DNA of 64,000 bases from the NCBI GenBank assembly GCA_000720535.1, contig JOAZ01000033.1, positions 1 to 64,000 of the forward strand. The letters are read 5' to 3'. The stretch comes from Streptomyces halstedii. GTDB taxonomy: Bacteria > Actinomycetota > Actinomycetes > Streptomycetales > Streptomycetaceae. The position numbers and the translations under genes are program-made. The number at the start of each line of letters is the position of its first letter. Within the stretch, counting starts at the first letter, position 1. This document shows positions 37,589-45,972 of the stretch, piece by piece. The notes under the pieces were generated by a model. That model did not search any database. It had not been told where the DNA came from and saw only the letters and a program-made list of their open reading frames with translations.

Positions 37589-38110
37589 TTGCCCACCCAC
37601 CCCGTCCAACCGCCCCAGCCATCCCAGCCGTCCCAGCCGTCCCGGCAGCCCAGACCCTCGCCACCGCGAGAACTGACACAGCGCCAGGAAGAAGTGCTGT
37701 GGCTCATGCTGACCGGTGCCACGGCCGACCGGATCGCCCAGGACCTGGGCATCAGCAAGGCCACCGTGCAGACCCATCTGCGCGCCATCTACGCGGCCTT
37801 CGGTGTACGCAGCCGTGCCCCGGCCGTCATCGCGGCCATCGAACGGGGCTACCTGCCCGAGAGCCTCGACCGGGGCTGGAGCCCGGACCGGGAGCGCGTG
37901 CTGCGCGCGCTGCGGCAGGCATGGAGCCCCTGCCGGGTCCACCCGGCGCACACACCGAGCTGCGCCGTGTGCGTCCGGGCGGCCACCCTGGGCCACGCCA
38001 TCACCCTGGTACGGGACCCGCGGACGCCGGCCCACCCGCCGCCGGCGGCCGGCCCCCGGGGCGCCACCGGCGACCCCCACCCGTACCCGCATCGCCCCCG
38101 CCGAGGGTGA
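37589..38110 (+). CDS. LuxR-type helix-turn-helix regulator
   Basis: The 173-residue protein has a Pro/Gln/Ser-rich N-terminus and a LuxR helix-turn-helix at about 28-90 (LTQRQEEVLWLMLTGATADRIAQDLGISKATVQTHL). The C-terminal part contains HPAHTPSCAVCVRA and a His/Pro-rich tail. TTG 37589 is preferred because GAGGAGG ends about 9 bases upstream; the frame is open to 37523. It lies downstream of the NlpC/P60 gene in the same direction. Confidence 0.78.
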   Translation: MPTHPVQPPQPSQPSQPSRQPRPSPPRELTQRQEEVLWLMLTGATADRIAQDLGISKATVQTHLRAIYAAFGVRSRAPAVIAAIERGYLPESLDRGWSPDRERVLRALRQAWSPCRVHPAHTPSCAVCVRAATLGHAITLVRDPRTPAHPPPAAGPRGATGDPHPYPHRPRRG

Positions 38111-38128
38111 CCCTGGCGACGGAGCTCG

Positions 38129-38171
38129 GTCGTTCTTCCGCGGTCCCCTCGCGGGACCGCGGAAGAACGAC
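38129..38171. terminator. Very strong bidirectional terminator
   Basis: 19-bp perfect arms (38129-38147 and 38153-38171), reading TCGTTCTTCCGCGGTCCC on the left, surround a 5-base loop. It lies between the convergent LuxR and MFS genes; the remainder of 38111-38264 shows no gene. Confidence 0.9.
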
Positions 38172-38264
38172 GGGGGCGAACCGCCGCCGGTCGTCGGCCC
38201 CGTCGCGCACGGGAAGGCGCCCCCTCCGGGCCCAGCGCGGCCGTTCCCTCCGTCACCGTCCCGC

Positions 38265-39539
38265 TCACGGCTGGTCGTGGCCGGCGCGCAGGCTCGTCAC
38301 CAGGCTCAGCGCGAGCACCCCGAGGAACGTGAGCAGCGGAGCCTGCCACGTACCCGTCGCCGTACGGAGTACGGACGCCGTCAGCGGGCCCGTGGCGGCG
38401 ATCAGATACCCGCCGGTCTGCGCCGCCGCCGACAGGGCCGCCACGTGTTCGTGGTCCCTGCCCCGCTTGACGTACAGCACCCCGGCGACCGCCTGGCCGC
38501 CGCCGAGGCCGGCGCCGAGCAGCGGGGACCACAGCGCCGGTACGGAACCGGGGGCGGCCAGCAGGCCCGCGTACCCCGTCGCGCAGATCAGGAGGATGCC
38601 CACGAGGTGCGGGCGCTGGTCCGCGCGGGCAGCGGCCAGTACCGGCAGGACGAAACCGCCGACGGCGACTCCGACGATGAACAGGGACTGCATGGTCCCC
38701 GCCGTCGTCCCGGCGACGCCGGCGTCCACCAGGATCGCGGGCAGCCACGCCAGCGTCGTGTAGAAGAGCAGCGTCTGGAAGCCGAAGTACGCCACCAGGC
38801 TCCACGCCAGTCCCGTCCGCAGGACACCGCCGGGCCGTGCCGCGCGGGCGGGTACGGACGGCCCGGACGGCTGAGGCCGCGGTCTCGTCGGGGACGTGCC
38901 GGGCCGGACCGCGCCCGCCGGTGCGCGCAGTTGTGGTGCGAAGGCGACCGCCGCGAGTGCCGACGGGATCACGGCGAGGCCCATCGCGGTTTGCCAGGAG
39001 TGCCCGCTCGCCTGCCAGACCGGCACCATCAGCGCGGCGACCAGCGCCGAGCCCGCTCCCATGGACAGGGCGTAGACGCCCATCATCACGCCGACGCGGC
39101 GGTGCTCGAACCGGCTGCGGACGAACACCGGGATCAGTACGTTCACGATCGCCGTCGCGATGCTCACGATCACCGTTCCGACGAACAGACCGGGCAGGCC
39201 CAGTACGCGTACGACCGCTCCCGCGAGCAGCAGCACACTGGCCCAGAACAGGCCCCGCTCCTCGCCGAGCCGTCGGCGTACCGGAGTCGCCAGCGGTGCG
39301 AAGAGGCCCATGCAGAGGGGTGGCAGCAGCCCCAGCAGGGTGACCGTCCCTGTCCCGAACCCGGCCACCGGGGCCAGCGGGCCGAGCTGTCCGAACGCCA
39401 CGCGGGTGTTGAGGCTGAGCAGGACGAAACCGGTCACCAGGACCACGGCCGAGGCCGTCGCGCGCGGCGGTCCGCCGGTGGTGGGCGGCGGGGAGGGGGA
39501 CGGGGCGGGGGAGGCGGATACCCGTGCGGGAACGGACAC
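38265..39539 (-). CDS. MFS transporter, CynX/NimT-like
   Basis: The 424-residue protein has about 12 membrane helices after a disordered Pro/Ser-rich N-terminus, with ATPVRRRLGEERG in the loop after the second helix and a hydrophilic centre (about 205-240). The sequence resembles CynX/NimT-type MFS proteins (cyanate or nitroimidazole export, amino-acid-like solutes). GTG 39539 is the start. It is divergent from a MerR gene with a dyad operator between them, so it is probably an inducible exporter. Confidence 0.87.
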   Translation of the reverse strand: MSVPARVSASPAPSPSPPPTTGGPPRATASAVVLVTGFVLLSLNTRVAFGQLGPLAPVAGFGTGTVTLLGLLPPLCMGLFAPLATPVRRRLGEERGLFWASVLLLAGAVVRVLGLPGLFVGTVIVSIATAIVNVLIPVFVRSRFEHRRVGVMMGVYALSMGAGSALVAALMVPVWQASGHSWQTAMGLAVIPSALAAVAFAPQLRAPAGAVRPGTSPTRPRPQPSGPSVPARAARPGGVLRTGLAWSLVAYFGFQTLLFYTTLAWLPAILVDAGVAGTTAGTMQSLFIVGVAVGGFVLPVLAAARADQRPHLVGILLICATGYAGLLAAPGSVPALWSPLLGAGLGGGQAVAGVLYVKRGRDHEHVAALSAAAQTGGYLIAATGPLTASVLRTATGTWQAPLLTFLGVLALSLVTSLRAGHDQP

Positions 39540-39635
39540 GGCGACCTTTCGGTGTCTTCAGCGCGTCAGCGGTGGACGGCAGTGCTTCGGGTGGACGACG
39601 CCGCTTCCGGTGACGGGCGACCCGGTCAGCTTCCA

Positions 39636-39655
39636 CGCTCAAGTAAGCTTGAGCG
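39636..39655. promoter_or_regulatory. MerR-type operator
   Basis: CGCTCAAG (39636-39643) and CTTGAGCG (39648-39655) form a perfect dyad with a 4-base spacer, 19 bases before the MerR start. The core CTCAAG-N4-CTTGAG closely resembles the SoxR box and other MerR-family operators, and it lies between the divergent MFS and MerR genes. Confidence 0.72.
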
Positions 39656-39674
39656 CAAGTCGACGGAGGTGTCC

Positions 39675-40127
39675 GTGAAGGACCTGTACTCGATCAGCGA
39701 GGTCGCCGAGGCGTTCGGCCTGACGGTCGCGGCCCTGCGGTTCTACGAGGAGCGAGGGCTCGTCCGGCACAGCGAGCGCCGGGGGCGCGTACGCCAGTAC
39801 AGCCGGGACGACCTGGCCCGGCTCGCGTACGCGCAGCTCTGGCACGAGGACGGCCTGCTCACGCTGACGGAGACCAGCGCCATCGTCGACAGCGAAAAGG
39901 TGGCGGACCGGCTCGGGCTGATCACCGCGCAGCGGGACGCGATGCTGGAACGGATCGAGAAGCTCGACCGCGCCGTCTCCGTCCTCACCCACATGCTCGG
40001 CTGCCGTACCGACAAGGCGCTGGACTGTCCGATGACCGGGGCCTACATCCGGGGGCGGGTCGACGCCGCGCTCAGTGGCACCCCGCACACGACGGACTTC
40101 ATGCCGCCGCCGGGACGGAGCGAGTGA
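39675..40127 (+). CDS. MerR-family transcriptional regulator
   Basis: The 150-residue protein has a MerR DNA-binding domain (YSISEVAEAFGLTVAALRFYEERGLV at 5-30, VRQYSRDDL) and a coiled coil (about 85-115). The tail includes CRTDKALDCPM and could bind a metal or small ligand. GTG 39675 has GGAGG five bases upstream. A perfect dyad lies just before it; the divergent MFS gene is the obvious target. Confidence 0.9.
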   Translation: MKDLYSISEVAEAFGLTVAALRFYEERGLVRHSERRGRVRQYSRDDLARLAYAQLWHEDGLLTLTETSAIVDSEKVADRLGLITAQRDAMLERIEKLDRAVSVLTHMLGCRTDKALDCPMTGAYIRGRVDAALSGTPHTTDFMPPPGRSE

Positions 40128-40289
40128 GCGGCGAGGGACGGCCTGCGGGTGGATGCGGCCGCACACGCCAGGCCGCCGGATCCGCGCCGCCCTGATGGTC
40201 CGGTCCTCGTCCGGCTTTCCGGGCCCGCCTGATGGCGCGGTCCGCCCCTTTCGTCCGGTCCCTCTCATCCTCATCGCAGGAGCGACGTC

Positions 40290-41384
40290 ATGCACCAGCT
40301 CACGTACGGCGACATCAAGTCGGCCACCGACCGGATCGCCGGACGCGTCCGTCCCGTCGCCCTGGCCCCGGTGGGCCCGGGCGTCACCCGCACCACCCGT
40401 CAAGGCCCGCCCGACGACCGGGCCGGGGAGCCCTGTGAGGTGTGGCTGGCACTGGAGTTCATGCAGCACACCGGATCGTTCAAGGCGCGTGGCGCGCAGA
40501 ACTTCGTCCGGGCCCACCGCGAGGCCGGCACCCTTCCCGAGGCCGGGGTGACCATCGCCTCCGGTGGGAACGCGGGCCTGGCGTGCGCCTGGGCCGCCCA
40601 GCAGCAGGGGGTTCGCGCCACGGTCTTCCTCCCCACCACCGCCCCGGCGGTGAAGGTGGCCAGGCTTCGCGGTTACGGCGCCGAGGTACGGCTGGTCGGC
40701 ACGGAGTACGCCGAGGCCCTGGCGGCGTGCGAGGAGTTCACCGCCGCCACCGGCGCGCTCGCCTCGCACGCGTACGACCATCCGCTCATCGCCGCCGGGG
40801 CCGGCACGCTGCTGGAGGAGATCCACCAGCGGATTCCCGGCCTGGACACCGTGGTGGTCGCGGTCGGCGGCGGCGGGCTGTTCGCCGGCGTCGCCACCGC
40901 CGCCCGGCACCACGGCATCCGGACCGTCGCCGTCGAACCGGAGAACTGCCGCGCGCTCAACGCCGCCCTGGAGGCGGGCCACCCGGTCGACGTCACCGTG
41001 GACTCGATCGCCTCCGACTCCCTCGGTGCTCGCCGTACCTCGGCCATGGCCCTGCACGCGGCCCAACAGGACGGTGTGCGCTCCGTGTTGGTGCCGGACA
41101 CCGAGATCGTCGGCGCCCGCCAGGCGCTGTGGGACCAGCGGCGCATCGCGGCCGAGCACGGCGCCGCGACCGCTCTGGCCGCGCTCACGGCGGCCCCCGA
41201 CCGGGCGGACCGGAACGGGCCCGGGCAGAACGTGTCCGACCCAGGTCTGTCCGATCGAGGCCCGGCCGACCGCCCCGCCACGGCCGGGTACGGCTACCGG
41301 CCGAGCGCGGGCGAGAGGGTCTGTGTGGTGGTGTGCGGCGCGAACACCGACGTGACCACGCTCGTCGCTGCTCCGGGCAACTGA
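40290..41384 (+). CDS. PLP-dependent threonine/serine dehydratase-like enzyme
   Basis: The 364-residue protein is a fold-type II PLP enzyme. It has GSFKARGA with Lys65 for the Schiff base, SGGNAGLACAWAA (substrate loop), GGGGLFAG (phosphate cup) and a final VVCGANTD. This matches serine/threonine dehydratases without a regulatory domain. AGGAG precedes ATG 40290. An Asp/Gly/Pro-rich insertion near 305-330 is unusual. The 162 bases upstream hold no gene. Confidence 0.85.
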   Translation: MHQLTYGDIKSATDRIAGRVRPVALAPVGPGVTRTTRQGPPDDRAGEPCEVWLALEFMQHTGSFKARGAQNFVRAHREAGTLPEAGVTIASGGNAGLACAWAAQQQGVRATVFLPTTAPAVKVARLRGYGAEVRLVGTEYAEALAACEEFTAATGALASHAYDHPLIAAGAGTLLEEIHQRIPGLDTVVVAVGGGGLFAGVATAARHHGIRTVAVEPENCRALNAALEAGHPVDVTVDSIASDSLGARRTSAMALHAAQQDGVRSVLVPDTEIVGARQALWDQRRIAAEHGAATALAALTAAPDRADRNGPGQNVSDPGLSDRGPADRPATAGYGYRPSAGERVCVVVCGANTDVTTLVAAPGN

Positions 41385-41534
41385 CCGGTTGACCTCCAAG
41401 ACGGTCGGCCGGCCGGCCGGTCCCGGGGCCTCCGGCCGGACCGGTCGGACCGGGACGTCGGAACGGCCGGTCTCCGTCGGCATCCGGACGGCCACGGCCC
41501 GTACGTCCGCCGGAGTGTCGTCGTACCCCTGGTG

Positions 41535-42392
41535 CTACGCCCCGGCCAGCTTCAGCCGCACCGGCAGGCTGGAGCCGGGGGCCGCGACTTCGGCGGTGAG
41601 CAGCCGGCACAGCGCGCACCCGCCGAGGTGGGCCCGCACCTCGTCGTCCCGTCGCGCCGTCAGTTCCAGCCGTACGTGCGAGGCGGCCGTCAGGTACGAC
41701 AGATGGCTTCCCCGGGCCTCCACCGGCCCCGTGCGGCGCAGCCCGCGCCAGAGATAGGCGTCGACAAGGGAGTCGAGACCCGCCCGCAGCAGCCCGGGGG
41801 AGTGCCGGCCGGGGGGCTCGCCCTCCACGCAGACCGCCCACAGCACATCGGCGTGGTACGAGGGGAGCGAGGTGAGCACGTCGTACGCGAGCAGCGTCTC
41901 CTCGGCGCCGGGCCCGCCGCCGGTGACCTCGCGGTGCAGCGCACGCCCGGCGGCGACCCGCCGGACACCGACCCGGACCTCCCGTTCGAAGTCGAAGGTG
42001 CGGGCCTGCGGCGCCGTGCGCTGGAGCGCCTCGACGGCACGGCGGCAGGCGTGGAAGAGCAAGGCCTCCGTCACCTCCTGCTCCGACGGCGCGAGATAGC
42101 ACCGGGCGATCCTCCGGCCGGGCCGGGCCGCCCGCACACACAGCCGGTGGACGGCGCCGGGTTCGCCGAGCCGGGCCCGGCGGACGAGATCGGCCTGTTC
42201 GGGCGGGAGCGGGTGCAGGACGGGCGGCCCGGTGGACAACGCGTACGGGAAGGGATCGGGGCCCAGACGCGGCAGCCGCACGGTCTCCGGCTCGGCCAGG
42301 GCTGCCACCGAGCGCACCCTGGCCCCCCGCCGGAAGGCGGTCCAGTCCCAGGTGGCCCTCCCCCCGAACCGTCGGACATCGCTCACGGCCAC
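41535..42392 (-). CDS. Degenerate sigma-factor-like protein with C-terminal zinc-finger motif
   Basis: The 285-residue protein has a helical region resembling sigma region 2 (about 65-150), a region-4-like stretch (LPSYHADVLWAVCVEGEPPG, about 175-195), and HLGGCALC near 255-262 like the zf-HC2 motif. It thus mirrors the sigma/anti-sigma fusion at 33173 but lacks the membrane helix and the arm, and its sigma signatures are weak. It may be a soluble regulator or a decaying paralogue. Confidence 0.6.
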   Translation of the reverse strand: MAVSDVRRFGGRATWDWTAFRRGARVRSVAALAEPETVRLPRLGPDPFPYALSTGPPVLHPLPPEQADLVRRARLGEPGAVHRLCVRAARPGRRIARCYLAPSEQEVTEALLFHACRRAVEALQRTAPQARTFDFEREVRVGVRRVAAGRALHREVTGGGPGAEETLLAYDVLTSLPSYHADVLWAVCVEGEPPGRHSPGLLRAGLDSLVDAYLWRGLRRTGPVEARGSHLSYLTAASHVRLELTARRDDEVRAHLGGCALCRLLTAEVAAPGSSLPVRLKLAGA

Positions 42393-42788
42393 CCCGCCCT
42401 CCCCATAGGCATCCCGCAGCCCCGGGCGAGCCGAGGCCTCGACACCTCAGAGCCGCGCCGCACGCCCCCATGACGCGATCCTGATTGCGGACCACGTCAC
42501 ACCGGGCCGGGTCACCGGGCGGGGCGCGCCGTCCGGGGAGATCGGGGCATCCGCCGGAGCCGCGCCGCTCCGCGGGGCGGTGAGCACGGCGTCGGCGCGG
42601 GAAGGCCGCCGGGAGAACCCCTCCGCCCGGACGCGTCCGCTGAACGGCCCACGCCACGAGCGGCGTACCGACGACGGTTTCACCTGAACGGCCTACGCGT
42701 CTGTGCGGATCACCCGTTCGGCGGTGACGCTTGAGAGGAAGTCCGCGCGTGCGGGTGGCAGGGGCAGACGAAGGCGGAGGGACGGATC
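42393..42788. other. 396-bp intergenic region
   Basis: I see no gene, strong repeat or hairpin here. It must hold the promoters of the divergent sigma-like gene and tyrosinase gene. Confidence 0.5.
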
Positions 42789-44006
42789 ATGGGTCAGATC
42801 GTTCGCCGGAATCAGGCAGTGCTGAGCGCGGAGGAGAAGAGGGCCTACGTCGACGCGGTGCTCCAACTCAAGAACGGTGAGTGGAGGATCTACGACGACT
42901 ACGTCACATGGCATTACCTGATGGCCACGAAAAGTTCCACAGGGCATAAGGGCCCAGGCTTCCTCCCCTGGCACCGAGACTTCCTGCTGCACTTCGAGGA
43001 GTCGTTGGCGGCGGTCAAGCCCGGGATCTCCATACCGTACTGGGACTGGACCAAAGACAACTCCGAATGGTCATCGCTCTGGAACCAGCAGTTCATGGGA
43101 GGTAACGGCCGCGCCACGGACGGGAAGGTGGAGGACGGGCCCTTCGCCTACGACAGGGGCGAGTGGGTCTGCGTCACCTTCGACGGTGACGGTGTCACAC
43201 AGAAATACCTCACACGGGATTTCGGTGGTGCGTCGAAGGTACTTCCCACGGCCGCCGCGGTGGACGAGTGCCTCGCGGCCACCTCGTACGATGTCGCCCC
43301 CTGGGACACGACGAGCCGAACAGGCTTCCGCAACAGGCTTGAGGGCTGGATTCCCCCCGGCGTGCACAACATGGTCCACCAGTGGGTCGGCGGGGCCATG
43401 GAGCCGCCGAGTTCGCCCAACGAGCCGGCGTTCTTCCTGCATCACTGCAATCTCGACCGCTTGTGGGCCGAGTGGCGTCAGCGGCACCCCGGCGCGCCCT
43501 ATGTGCCCGTCAGCGGCGCCCCGCCCGGCAACAACCTGTCCGACGTGCTGCCTCCCTGGAACGAGCGCACGATCGCCGACCTCCTGGACCACCGGGCCCT
43601 CGGCTATCAGTACGACACCGAGTTCCCGCTTCCTCAGGGGCACCAGATGCTGCCGGGTGACACCCTTGTCGGAGGCAACGAGGTGCGGTCGGGTAACGGG
43701 ACGTACGTCCTCGGCTACCAGACGGACGGCAACCTGGTCCTGTATCCCGCTGCCGATCCCCATAACGTGGTCTGGGCCACGGGCACCTGGAAGAACAGGG
43801 ACGCCGGCCGCTGCACCATGAATTTCGACGGGACTCTCACGGTCTACGGAAAGGGAGCGCCGGGACAGGCTCCGGACCAGTGGCACAGGCCGAACGCCCG
43901 TCCCCCCGCCGCCGGATGCCGGCTCACGGTCCGGGACGACGGAGTCATCGCCCTCCATCCCGCGGACCAGCCGGACCAGCCTCTGTGGACTTCGAAGGAC
44001 CCGTGA
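42789..44006 (+). CDS. Tyrosinase-domain copper enzyme fused to a B-lectin domain
   Basis: The 405-residue protein has a tyrosinase copper domain at about 1-255: CuA His42, His53, His62 (GFLPWHRDFLLHFE) and CuB His193, His197, His219 (HNMVHQW, FFLHHCNLDRLW). A bulb-type lectin domain follows (about 285-400: GDTLVGGNEVRSGNGTYVLGYQTDGNLVLY, VVWATGTW). There is no signal peptide or Tat motif and no MelC1-type caddie gene nearby. It probably oxidises phenols; the lectin part could bind sugars. Start ATG 42789; GGCGGAGGGACGG precedes it. Confidence 0.9.
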   Translation: MGQIVRRNQAVLSAEEKRAYVDAVLQLKNGEWRIYDDYVTWHYLMATKSSTGHKGPGFLPWHRDFLLHFEESLAAVKPGISIPYWDWTKDNSEWSSLWNQQFMGGNGRATDGKVEDGPFAYDRGEWVCVTFDGDGVTQKYLTRDFGGASKVLPTAAAVDECLAATSYDVAPWDTTSRTGFRNRLEGWIPPGVHNMVHQWVGGAMEPPSSPNEPAFFLHHCNLDRLWAEWRQRHPGAPYVPVSGAPPGNNLSDVLPPWNERTIADLLDHRALGYQYDTEFPLPQGHQMLPGDTLVGGNEVRSGNGTYVLGYQTDGNLVLYPAADPHNVVWATGTWKNRDAGRCTMNFDGTLTVYGKGAPGQAPDQWHRPNARPPAAGCRLTVRDDGVIALHPADQPDQPLWTSKDP

Positions 44007-44639
44007 GCGCGCGCAGGTGCTACGGCGAGTCCGGCGCAACATCAGCACGGTGACGGCTGCGGTCACCAGCAGCCCGGACAAGCCCCGGTGCAGCGCTTCG
44101 CCGTACACAACGTCCCGCGCAGCGCCGGCCAGCCCTTGGACCGCCACGCGTTCGGATACGGAGACCCACCCCGGTGCCGCGGACAGCACGTTCCGTCAGC
44201 GGACGCGGAGTCCGTTCAGAGGAACGTGATGTCCGACGAGGCTGCCACCCTCAGCAGCTGCACCCCGTCCAAGGCCGGCGCCGCCCCTCCACGAAATCCG
44301 GATCCGACGCCCCACGAGTGACCGGACAGATCAAACCGGGCAGATCAAGAAGACCGGAACGACGGGGCGCCCCTGCGGCGCCCAACCCCCTCGCGGTCAC
44401 GAGCCTGCACGCTCAGTACCGCCCAACGGTAGCCACCGGCCCGGTCGCCACCTCACTGACCGAGGCCGATGTTGTTTGGTCCGCTCTCTTCGCCGGCTCG
44501 GTACTCACCGAAGCCCAGACGCACCAATTCGCACTCTGCGCGATCACCTGCCCCAAGGCGCTCGTTCGGTTGTACCGGGACTACGAACGAGCCCAGGCGA
44601 GCGGATCTGCCCAGCAGTTCGGCCAGGTCGGCGCCTGCG

Positions 44640-44785
44640 GGGGCGAGTTCAGGTTGTCGGACGTACCGACGGAGAACCGCACCCAATACGCCAAGGTGGC
44701 GGATCAGGCCCGCGTGCTGGAGGTCGACGAGCGTCTCGAACGCTTCGGTGATCGAGCCGCGTTGCGCGGCCATGTGGATCATGCG
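44640..44785 (-). pseudogene. Aldo/keto reductase fragment
   Basis: MIHMAAQRGSITEAFETLVD and LQHAGLIRHLGV match the region of aldo/keto reductases just before the conserved SN motif. Neither the N-terminal barrel with the Asp-Tyr-Lys-His residues nor the C-terminus can be found in any frame. Limits are approximate. Confidence 0.4.
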
Positions 44786-45014
44786 GCCAGCACGTGGAGG
44801 TGGAGGGTGGAACCCGACGCCGGCTCTCCCGCCTCCGACACGCCAGTCCTCTCGCTACGAGCCGTCCAGGAGCCGGCGTCAGGGGCCCCCTTCGCCCGTC
44901 GACCCCGTACAGACCGTCGTCCATCAGGCCCGGGAACTCGGCGCGCGGGACCGGGGCCCCGGCGAGGACGAAAGCCGCCTGCGCCGCTCGGGCGAGGGTC
45001 GTGTGAACGAGACC

Positions 45015-45033
45015 GTCCTACGAACAGTAGGAC
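45015..45033. promoter_or_regulatory. 7-bp perfect dyad upstream of the ABC ATPase operon
   Basis: GTCCTAC (45015-45021) and GTAGGAC (45027-45033) are exact inverted repeats with a 5-base spacer, 165 bases before the ATPase start. Size and symmetry suit a TetR-type operator. No regulator gene of that family is adjacent. Confidence 0.4.
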
Positions 45034-45197
45034 TCCACCGTGGCCCCGTACTACGAATCGGCCGGGGACCTCAGGGCGGCCAGTGCCTACAGTGACGGGA
45101 ACGGCACCGCCCGGTCGGCAGTCGCCGCCGACGGACGTCCCCTGCGACGGCCGTCAGCCGGGCCGGTGGTATCGGCCGACAGAAAGGCGCCAATCAG

Positions 45198-45971
45198 ATG
45201 GACAGCGGAGTCGTGGTCAGCCTGCGTGATGTGGGCAAGAGATTCGGGACGTTCACCGTTCTCGACGAGGTGAGCCTGGATGTGACAGCCGGGGAGACGG
45301 TGTGCGTCATCGGGCCCAGCGGCTCGGGAAAGTCGACGCTGCTGAGGTGCTGCAACCTTCTTGAGATCCCCGACAGCGGTGAGATGCACGTCGGAGGCAC
45401 CCGCTACCACCCGATGCCCGCGGGCCGGGGGCGCGCCGCCGCTCTGCGGGAGCTGCGCAGCCGCTCGGCCATGGTGTTCCAGAGCTTCGAACTGTTCCCG
45501 CACCTGACCGCCGTGGAGAACGTCGCGCTCGCGCCCATCAGGGTGCGCGGCATACCCAGGGAAGAGGCGCTGGAGAGGGCACGGAACCTGCTGGAGAGAG
45601 TGGGACTGGGTGAGTTCACCGAGGCCCGTCCCTCGACACTCTCCGGCGGGCAGCAGCAGCGGGTGTCCATCGCCCGCGCCATGGCCATGGAGCCCGAGGT
45701 GCTGCTGTTCGACGAGCCCACCTCGGCGCTGGACCCGGAAATGGTCGGCGAGGTGCTGGAGATCATCCGTGAGCTGGCGACCACGGGGGCGACGATGATC
45801 CTGGTGACCCATGAGATGCAGTTCGCCCGCGACGCGGCCACCCGCGTCGTGGTGATGGACGCCGGGAAGATCCTGGAGGCCGGTACACCGGATCAGGTTT
45901 TCGACGCACCGAGCCATCCCCGGACGAGGCGCTTCCTCCAGGCTCTCGCCCGGTCCAGCCAGGCAGCCTGA
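45198..45971 (+). CDS. ABC transporter ATP-binding protein, polar amino-acid type
   Basis: The 257-residue ATPase has Walker A GPSGSGKST (39-47), FQSFELFPHLTAVEN, signature LSGGQQQR, Walker B LLFDEPTSALDPEM and VTHEM switch. It is of the GlnQ/ArtP/HisP type. Its partner binding protein and two permeases are 8 kb downstream on the same strand, split from it by catabolic genes. It ends one base before the regulator gene starts. Confidence 0.92.
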   Translation: MDSGVVVSLRDVGKRFGTFTVLDEVSLDVTAGETVCVIGPSGSGKSTLLRCCNLLEIPDSGEMHVGGTRYHPMPAGRGRAAALRELRSRSAMVFQSFELFPHLTAVENVALAPIRVRGIPREEALERARNLLERVGLGEFTEARPSTLSGGQQQRVSIARAMAMEPEVLLFDEPTSALDPEMVGEVLEIIRELATTGATMILVTHEMQFARDAATRVVVMDAGKILEAGTPDQVFDAPSHPRTRRFLQALARSSQAA

Positions 45972-45972
45972 C

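Larger units (their letters stand above)
44007..45197. other. 1.2-kb region of probable gene remnants
   Basis: No intact gene is supported. On the minus strand about 44040-44190 encodes a hydrophobic fragment (LHRGLSGLLVTAAVTVLML) like the end of a membrane transporter. About 44680-44785 encodes SITEAFETLVDLQHAGLIRHLGV, typical of an aldo/keto reductase interior, after which similarity is lost. The long plus-strand frame from 44174 has no family features. Confidence 0.5.

Noticed and set aside
44174-45229. A 351-residue plus-strand frame
   Set aside because: No family motif, Arg/Pro-rich composition, no ribosome site, and it runs into the well-supported ABC ATPase gene in another frame.
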